Shown: positions 58,966 through 64,000 of the stretch, one piece after another | Layout of the letters: each line of letters opens with the position of its first letter | How positions within the stretch are numbered: position 1 is the first letter of the stretch | Assembly (NCBI GenBank): GCA_020025275.1 | Contig: JAHHSI010000007.1 | Location: 1-64,000 of the forward strand | Length of the DNA stretch: 64,000 nt | Origin: Oscillospiraceae bacterium | GTDB taxonomy: Bacteria; Bacillota; Clostridia; Oscillospirales; Oscillospiraceae | Direction of reading: 5' to 3' | Program-made: the position numbers and the translations under genes | Notes under the pieces: model-generated | What the model was told of the DNA's origin: nothing | The model's input: only the letters and a program-made list of their open reading frames with translations | Database searches by the model: none

Positions 58966-59805
58966 ATGTGTGAATATGAGATGCCGGCAAGCTATCAAGT
59001 CGAGACCGGCGACTCCCTTACGGCAGAAGAGCGCCGGAGCAATTGGGAACTGGCCATTGGATTAAATGAAGTAGATGGACTGCAGCCCTCTGCATATTTG
59101 CATGAGGTCAAAGAGGAAAATATCTCAGGGCATACATCGTACCATGAGGTCGAAGAGAAGCTAAAACATTACTATCATACTCATCGTGGGGTGCTGGATG
59201 AGAAGACCCAGGAATGTGATCTGGTATCCGCTCGGATTGCAGAGCTGCTGGCGACCCCGGATTTTTCGTTGCACCCGGCTTTTCTAAAAGCCATACACGG
59301 TAGACTGTTTGAAGGAATCTATCTGAATAATGGATTTGGGAAGTTGATTCCTTTTGCCGGGATCTGGCGCACAGTAGCGATAACGAAAAGTGAACCGATT
59401 CTGCATGGCGCATCGGTTGCTTACGGAGCGCCCTATGCACTGGCAGATATGTTGGATTACGATTTCTCCATGGAGCAACAGGTCAACTATACTACGATGT
59501 CCAGTGTACAACAGATTCGCCAGTTAGGTAAATTTTGTAGTCATATCTGGCAAGCCCATCCTTTTATGGAGGGAAACACAAGGACGACAGCAGTTTTCTT
59601 TGAAAAATATCTGCGGACACTTGGCTGGCAGGTAAATAATGATTTCTTTAAGGATCATGCGGTTTACTTCCGCAATGCGCTGGTCTTGGCCAATCACAAC
59701 GACATCAAAGCTGGAATTTCTGGGGATAGTTCATATCTTGAGGCATTCTTTTCCAAGCTGCTGTTGGATAAAGACCTTACGTTACCTGAAATCTTACCTC
59801 GATAA
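58966..59805 (+). CDS. fic: Fic-family protein
   Basis: This is a 279-residue protein. The catalytic loop HPFMEGNTRTTAVF (near residue 196) matches HPFxxGNGR-type Fic motifs, with Thr in place of the second Gly. Fic enzymes transfer AMP or related groups from a nucleotide to a target protein. The N-terminal NWELAIGLNEVDGLQPS resembles the inhibitory or VbhA-like helix region but lacks the strict S/TxxxE(G/N) glutamate. It may be a self-restrained toxin or a stability module of the element. GGGTAGGAGG precedes the ATG. It is followed by a strong terminator. Confidence 0.88.
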   Translation: MCEYEMPASYQVETGDSLTAEERRSNWELAIGLNEVDGLQPSAYLHEVKEENISGHTSYHEVEEKLKHYYHTHRGVLDEKTQECDLVSARIAELLATPDFSLHPAFLKAIHGRLFEGIYLNNGFGKLIPFAGIWRTVAITKSEPILHGASVAYGAPYALADMLDYDFSMEQQVNYTTMSSVQQIRQLGKFCSHIWQAHPFMEGNTRTTAVFFEKYLRTLGWQVNNDFFKDHAVYFRNALVLANHNDIKAGISGDSSYLEAFFSKLLLDKDLTLPEILPR

Positions 59806-59818
59806 ATGTGAATAGCAA

Positions 59819-59850
59819 AAGAGGATTACCGGTTGGTAATCCTCTTTTTG
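59819..59850 (+). terminator. Terminator of fic
   Basis: AGAGGATTACC pairs with GGTAATCCTCT, followed by TTTTG. Confidence 0.9.
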
Positions 59851-59860
59851 TATGCGCAAA

Positions 59861-59889
59861 TTGAAAACAGCAAGCGAGTATGATACAAT
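59861..59889 (+). promoter_or_regulatory. Promoter of the Ser-rich lipoprotein gene
   Basis: TTGAAA (59861-59866), 17 bp, TACAAT (59884-59889), 45 bp before the start codon. Confidence 0.75.
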
Positions 59890-59933
59890 CATTAAAAACA
59901 GAGAAAATTAACGAAACATAAGGAGGAAGAAAA

Positions 59934-60917
59934 ATGAAAAAGTTTTTTGCTCTGCTGATGGCAGCTATGATGCTGCTGTCGATCACCGGCTGCGGCGGCA
60001 AGAAGGACAAGGAGACGCACACCCACAAAGAGAAGGAGATGTATGTCTCCGTCGATAAGGATGGGCACAAGACCGTGGTTGACAAGGACGGCAAGGCCAT
60101 CACCGAGTTCTCGTTCGACAAGGATGGCAACATCATCGGCAAGGACGGCAAGATTGCGATCCCCGCAGAGAAGGCCAAGAATCTCCCCAAGCCCCCGGCC
60201 AAGCTGGACGGCAAATCCGTCTATGTGTCCACCGACAAGGATGGAAAGAAGCAGGTCGTGGATGAGAGCGGCAAGCCCGTGGAAGGATACACCGTGGACG
60301 AGAGTGGAAACATCTCCGACGCCAGCGGCAAGACGGTGGTTGACTCCAACGACGTGACGGCTCCTCCGGCAATGCAGGATAGTTCTTCTTCCGGCTCTTC
60401 CTCCAGCTCCGGCTCTTCTTCCAATTCCGGTTCGTCTTCCGGCAGCTCTTCCTCCAGTTCTTCTTCTGGTTCCGGTTCTTCCTCCGGCAGTTCCTCTTCT
60501 GGTTCTTCCTCCAGTGGCGGCAGCTCCAGCTCCAGCTCCGGTGGTTCGTCCAGCGGTGGTTCGTCCAGCGGCAGCGGATCTGGCAGCTCTTCCGGTGGCG
60601 GATCTACCCCTGCACCTGCCCCGGCTCCCGCACCTGATCCCGAACCGGCTCCGGAACCTGAACCTCCCGCTCACGTCCATAGCTTTGATATCCCTGTGTA
60701 TCGGACGGAGATCGTGGATGATTATGAGTATCACTCTTATTGCAAAGATTGCGGGGCAATTATGGATAATTGGACTCAAGAGGAAGTTACAGAACATTCA
60801 ATGAATCATGCCTTAAATGGAGAAAGTGGTCGTTGGGCTACTGGAAATATCAAAGTTGGTTCCCATGAAGAACAAGTCATCGATCACTACGAGTGCTCCT
60901 GCGGAGCGGCCCAGTAA
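59934..60917 (+). CDS. Surface lipoprotein with Ser/Gly linker and Cys/His C-terminal domain
   Basis: This is a 327-residue lipoprotein (lipobox SITGC). Mature parts are short repeats resembling VDKDGKxV / VDESGKPV units (residues 36-110), a linker of about 100 residues made almost only of Ser and Gly, a Pro-Ala-Glu rich spacer, and a C-terminal domain with HVHSF, CKDCG and CSCGAAQ that could bind zinc. The long low-complexity stalk would hold the last domain away from the membrane. It has its own promoter and terminator and stands between fic and the pilus-like genes. Function unknown. Confidence 0.85.
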   Translation: MKKFFALLMAAMMLLSITGCGGKKDKETHTHKEKEMYVSVDKDGHKTVVDKDGKAITEFSFDKDGNIIGKDGKIAIPAEKAKNLPKPPAKLDGKSVYVSTDKDGKKQVVDESGKPVEGYTVDESGNISDASGKTVVDSNDVTAPPAMQDSSSSGSSSSSGSSSNSGSSSGSSSSSSSSGSGSSSGSSSSGSSSSGGSSSSSSGGSSSGGSSSGSGSGSSSGGGSTPAPAPAPAPDPEPAPEPEPPAHVHSFDIPVYRTEIVDDYEYHSYCKDCGAIMDNWTQEEVTEHSMNHALNGESGRWATGNIKVGSHEEQVIDHYECSCGAAQ

Positions 60918-60963
60918 GATCATTCTCATGATACATAATAGATAACTGAATATCGTGTTTTCT

Positions 60964-60995
60964 GAGGAAGTACCTTTGAGGTACTTCCTCTTTTT
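60964..60995 (+). terminator. Terminator of the lipoprotein gene
   Basis: GAGGAAGTACC pairs with GGTACTTCCTC, followed by TTTTT. Confidence 0.9.
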
Positions 60996-61030
60996 ATATA
61001 TCAAAATTCAAACAGAAAGAAGGTAATACG

Positions 61031-63598
61031 GTGAAGAAGAGAGTGTTCTCCGCTCTCCTGTCTGTGATCCTCGTATTGGGATTGGTTGTACCGGCGTTTG
61101 CTATCACCGGCACGGTGACAGCCACCATTCAAGATGGCGGCTATGCCTACGGCAACTCTTTCGGTGACGCCTCCATTTCAGACGGCTATCAGAACTGCCG
61201 GTGGATGTGTATGGAGCCGGACGGAAATCCGCCCCAACCGGGACATAGCTTTTCCATTGAAGAGGTCGGCGGTCTATATCGCACCTTTGCGTGGATGGCA
61301 CAGGTCGAGTTGGAGAAAAATTCGCACCCCACGTATCCGTCCGCTGCATGGGATCGGTTGTGGAACATCCACCATGCTGTAGCGCAGCACAACGGAACGA
61401 ACAACCATGTTTGGTATCCGCCTCAACAGGCGGTCTATCAGGAGGCCGTCAATTACGACACGTCGCAGATCCCGTCCGACTTTGTGGCTTTTCGTGGGTA
61501 TCCCAGCAGCCACGGCGGCGACCAGATCTGCCTGTTCTGGGGCTACAATCCGCCCCCTCCCGACGGCTACCTCGCCCTGCGAAAGACCAGTGCAGATCCC
61601 GGCTGGACCAATGGCAGCGAGAGTTACTCCTTGGCCGGCGCTGAATATGGCGTGTGGCGATGGGGCGAGTGGATCGGCAATGACAGCAAACGTGCCGCTA
61701 CCCTCACCACGGATGCCTATGGCAACTCCAACACGGTGACACTGGATGGCGAGTACTACTATGTGAAAGAGGTCAAGGCCCCCAAAGGATTTCAGCTGGA
61801 CCCGACCGTGCATGTGGCCTACATGACGCCGGGACAGACAACGATCTTGGAGGTATCCGACGTCCCCATGAAGGGCGATGTGAATCTGAAAAAGGTCAGT
61901 GCAAATCCGGAAGTCACCGAAGGGAACAGCTGCTATTCGCTGGCCGGGGCCGAGTACGCCATCTACTATCACGAGTCCGATATGAACGCAGATCGGAACC
62001 GGCTGGCCACCCTCACCACGGACGCCAACGGCAACTCCAACACGGTGACGCTCCCCTATGAGGAGTGGTACTGGTATAAGGAGGTCAAAGCCCCCAAAGG
62101 CTTTGCACTTGACCCGGCTCCCAAGTGGTTCTATATGAATCGTGAAGGGACAACGACCATTCAGGAATCCGATGTGCCGCTTCTCGACCCCGCTCCTGTG
62201 ATGGTGAAGAAACAGAGTACTGACGGAACGGGCGGCAAGCCTCTGGTCGGCGCAGAATTTACATTTAGATACTATGATGGCTACTATGATACGGTAGAAG
62301 AAGCAGAAGCCAGCGGCAGCCCTACTCGGAGTTGGGTATTTCGGACGAACGATAAAGGCTTTGCTACCTATGACCCAACATTCTTAGTTTCTGGTGATCC
62401 ATTCTACAAAAATGAGTATGGCCAAGCCAGTCTTCCCTACGGTACTCTTTTGATTCAGGAAACCAAGGCTCCGGAGGGCTACATCATCGACCCGACGGTA
62501 CGTTTGGAGCAAATCAAAGATGATGTGTCTGGCGGAGGTGGAACAACGCCTACTCTCAACGCTCCCATCGTCCCCAACACCCGCTATGGCCGGTTGGTGG
62601 TGGCCAAGACCGCCATCAACGGCAGCGCCGAGGGGTGGAACTTTGAGGTATATGACAGCAACAAACAGCTGTTGGAAACCATCACCACCGGTGCGGACGG
62701 CAAGGCCTACAGCCGCTATCTGGATCTGGGCAAATACTATGTCCGCGAAGTCCACGATCATAGCGACAAGTATTGGACGTATGATGTAGAGGCCGAGCGG
62801 GTGGCCGAGGCCGTGTACGACGAAGATACTGTCGTCAAGTACACCAATGAGCAGTTTGGCCGCATGGCCATCAAGAAGACCATGGAGAATACGTCCGGCC
62901 CGCTGGATGGTTGGCAGTTCCACGTGACCGGCGGCCCGGACAATGTGGATCTGATGCTCACCTCCGGCAAGGACGGCACGATCACCTCCGATAAACTGCG
63001 CCCCGGCACATATACCGTGGAGGAGATCCTGCCCAAGGACAGTCTCTATGTCTGCAAAACCGAAAATCCCCAGACCATCACTGTGGTGGCCGGTGAGACG
63101 GCAGCGGTACACTTCACCAATGCCCTGCGCCCCGGGGAGATCGATCTTACAAAGCTGGCCTCCGATAACGGGCAGGCGCTGGCAGGCGTGACGTTCTGTT
63201 TGGAGTGGTCGGAGAACGGAAAGACATGGCAGCCGGTGGTCTATGCCGCCGGCACGGATATTGTCAAAGGCGGCTGCAATAACCCCGATGTTGTGGACGG
63301 ATGCCTTGTCACCGGCGATGATGGGCGGCTGTCATGGGGCAATCTTGATCCGAGATTGACCTATCGCCTCACCGAGCTGGAGACAGCAGACGGCTATCAG
63401 CTGCTGCCGGGTACTGCGTGGTCAGGCAAGCTGCCGACGGACACGCTGCACGTGGCACTCAATGTGGTCAATCAGCCGGTCTTTACCATGCCGACGACAG
63501 GCCAGATGACACAATACGGATTCATTGCATTGGCCGTAGTCTCTGCTGTCTTTGGTTTGATAGGCCTCAACAGATACAGGAGAAAATATGATGAATAA
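61031..63598 (+). CDS. Sortase-anchored adhesin with SpaA/Cna-B repeats, probable pilus tip
   Basis: This is an 855-residue exported protein. The signal peptide ends near AFA (residue 24). Residues 30-150 form a Cys-containing domain (C56, C60 in CRWMCMEPDG, later QQAVYQ) that could be a Cys-Gln thioester adhesion domain. From about residue 178 on there are several Cna-B/SpaA-type repeats with KTS/KKVS lysine strands and EVKAPKGF or ETKAPEGY ends, typical of isopeptide-forming folds. The C-terminus is MPTTG, hydrophobic span, RYRRK. The GTG start follows AAGAAGG. With the next two genes it resembles a pilin operon, this being the tip. Confidence 0.87.
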   Translation: MKKRVFSALLSVILVLGLVVPAFAITGTVTATIQDGGYAYGNSFGDASISDGYQNCRWMCMEPDGNPPQPGHSFSIEEVGGLYRTFAWMAQVELEKNSHPTYPSAAWDRLWNIHHAVAQHNGTNNHVWYPPQQAVYQEAVNYDTSQIPSDFVAFRGYPSSHGGDQICLFWGYNPPPPDGYLALRKTSADPGWTNGSESYSLAGAEYGVWRWGEWIGNDSKRAATLTTDAYGNSNTVTLDGEYYYVKEVKAPKGFQLDPTVHVAYMTPGQTTILEVSDVPMKGDVNLKKVSANPEVTEGNSCYSLAGAEYAIYYHESDMNADRNRLATLTTDANGNSNTVTLPYEEWYWYKEVKAPKGFALDPAPKWFYMNREGTTTIQESDVPLLDPAPVMVKKQSTDGTGGKPLVGAEFTFRYYDGYYDTVEEAEASGSPTRSWVFRTNDKGFATYDPTFLVSGDPFYKNEYGQASLPYGTLLIQETKAPEGYIIDPTVRLEQIKDDVSGGGGTTPTLNAPIVPNTRYGRLVVAKTAINGSAEGWNFEVYDSNKQLLETITTGADGKAYSRYLDLGKYYVREVHDHSDKYWTYDVEAERVAEAVYDEDTVVKYTNEQFGRMAIKKTMENTSGPLDGWQFHVTGGPDNVDLMLTSGKDGTITSDKLRPGTYTVEEILPKDSLYVCKTENPQTITVVAGETAAVHFTNALRPGEIDLTKLASDNGQALAGVTFCLEWSENGKTWQPVVYAAGTDIVKGGCNNPDVVDGCLVTGDDGRLSWGNLDPRLTYRLTELETADGYQLLPGTAWSGKLPTDTLHVALNVVNQPVFTMPTTGQMTQYGFIALAVVSAVFGLIGLNRYRRKYDE

Positions 63599-63722
63599 AC
63601 TATGGTGGATCATCGGAGGTGCAGCAAGCATCCTTGTGGTGGCAGCATTGCTGTTATCATGGTTTTTTAGTGCAGATGATAGCGACTATGACGAGTATAA
63701 CGAGTATGATGATTGTTTATGA
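63588..63722 (+). CDS. Small membrane protein with acidic Tyr-rich tail
   Basis: This 43- or 44-residue protein overlaps the adhesin stop (ATGATG start). It has one span (WWIIGGAASILVVAALLLSWFF) and a tail of alternating Asp, Tyr, Glu and Asn ending in Cys. AGGAG precedes it. It is the second gene of the pilus-like operon and is not recognised. Confidence 0.65.
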   Translation: MMNKLWWIIGGAASILVVAALLLSWFFSADDSDYDEYNEYDDCL

Positions 63723-63742
63723 GTAGAGGAGGAAACGAGACA

Positions 63743-64000
63743 ATGAACCATATCAAGAAAGTGCTGGCAGTGTGTCTTACACTGCTGACAGTGCTGAGCT
63801 GCATCCCTGCAGCCTTTGCAGCCACAGTGCCGGAGGCCACGATCGATCCGGCCAAAAAAGGCAGCCTGACCATCTATAAGTACGACATGACCAATGCCCG
63901 AAAGGACGGTGTGTGGCAGGACGACAGCTTTATTTCCACCGGTATGCGGGAGAGCTACGTGGAAGATACCCTGGGCAATGCCATCCGTAAAGGCGATGCC
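63743..64000 (+). CDS. N-terminal part of a pilin-like surface protein (3' end outside window)
   Basis: The first 86 residues are visible. A signal peptide ends at AAFAA, followed by KKGSLTIYKYDMTNA, the beta strand with a lysine that opens SpaA-type major pilins. AGGAGG stands 13 bases before the ATG, directly after the preceding gene. The frame is open at the window end. A sortase gene would be expected downstream. Confidence 0.8.
   Translation, partial: MNHIKKVLAVCLTLLTVLSCIPAAFAATVPEATIDPAKKGSLTIYKYDMTNARKDGVWQDDSFISTGMRESYVEDTLGNAIRKGDA

Noticed and set aside
53700..59933. Direct-repeat attachment sites flanking the integrase element
   Set aside because: Only short, imperfect matches (for example ATTTGAAAAT versus AATTGAAAAC) were found, not enough to call att sites.
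1..64000. CRISPR arrays, tRNA and rRNA genes, insertion sequences
   Set aside because: No spaced direct-repeat array, no cloverleaf with a T-loop, no rRNA and no transposase frame was recognised. The only regular array is the palindrome block in parB, whose repeats are contiguous and coding.

Overview
This looks like a chromosome segment of a strictly anaerobic, spore-forming gut Clostridia of the Oscillospiraceae type. The reasons are the high-GC Firmicutes codon use, AGGAGG-type ribosome sites, spoIIID, sortase-anchored proteins with Cna-B-like and fibro-slime domains, and the tex, DUF1846 and NCS2 genes usual for that group. The species cannot be named from sequence alone. No tRNA, rRNA or CRISPR array was recognised.

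Region 1 (1-16700) is a segmentally duplicated sigma-54 locus. Each copy has the 3' end of a surface-protein gene, a terminator, rpoN or its remnant, a sigma-54 activator gene or its remnant, a GTTC...GAAC dyad array, a GG-N10-GC promoter, a transporter and a lysA gene. Copy 1 lost rpoN but kept the activator and dapF. Copy 2 kept rpoN but lost the activator and dapF. The two lysA copies are almost identical in DNA. Enzymes nearby (DapF, LysA twice, a YkuD-type protein, an M20 deacylase, an N-acyl-D-amino-acid deacylase, three transporters) suggest uptake and conversion of diaminopimelate or acylated and D-amino acids.

Region 2 (16700-28210) is mostly housekeeping: uridine phosphorylase, an XRE regulator with its divergent NSS transporter, a gamma-carbonic anhydrase/YeaQ/MscS run, an NCS2 purine permease, DUF1846, Tex and SpoIIID.

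Region 3 (28210-41600) is a uronate regulon. A mannonate/fructuronate oxidoreductase gene diverges from an operon of uxaC, a PfkB kinase, 6-phosphogluconate dehydrogenase and a LarA-type racemase. A GntR regulator and an ABC-transporter/isomerase operon follow, and the same ATATATCA operator words recur at three promoters. The gene set fits a route glucuronate > fructuronate > mannonate > gluconate > 6-phosphogluconate > ribulose-5-phosphate that needs no mannonate dehydratase.

Region 4 (41600-53750) has YitT with a MerR regulator, a MATE exporter with a leader hairpin, a candidate structured RNA, an OPT peptide transporter followed by a PqqD-like protein, a 1581-residue LPETG adhesin, and a second candidate structured RNA.

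Region 5 (53900-64000) looks like an integrated element and its cargo: tyrosine integrase, ParA, two ParB-like proteins, small proteins and a Fic protein, followed by a lipoprotein and the start of a pilus-like operon cut by the window end. The first parB gene carries six perfectly spaced 48-bp repeats, each with a long palindrome whose two arms change together.
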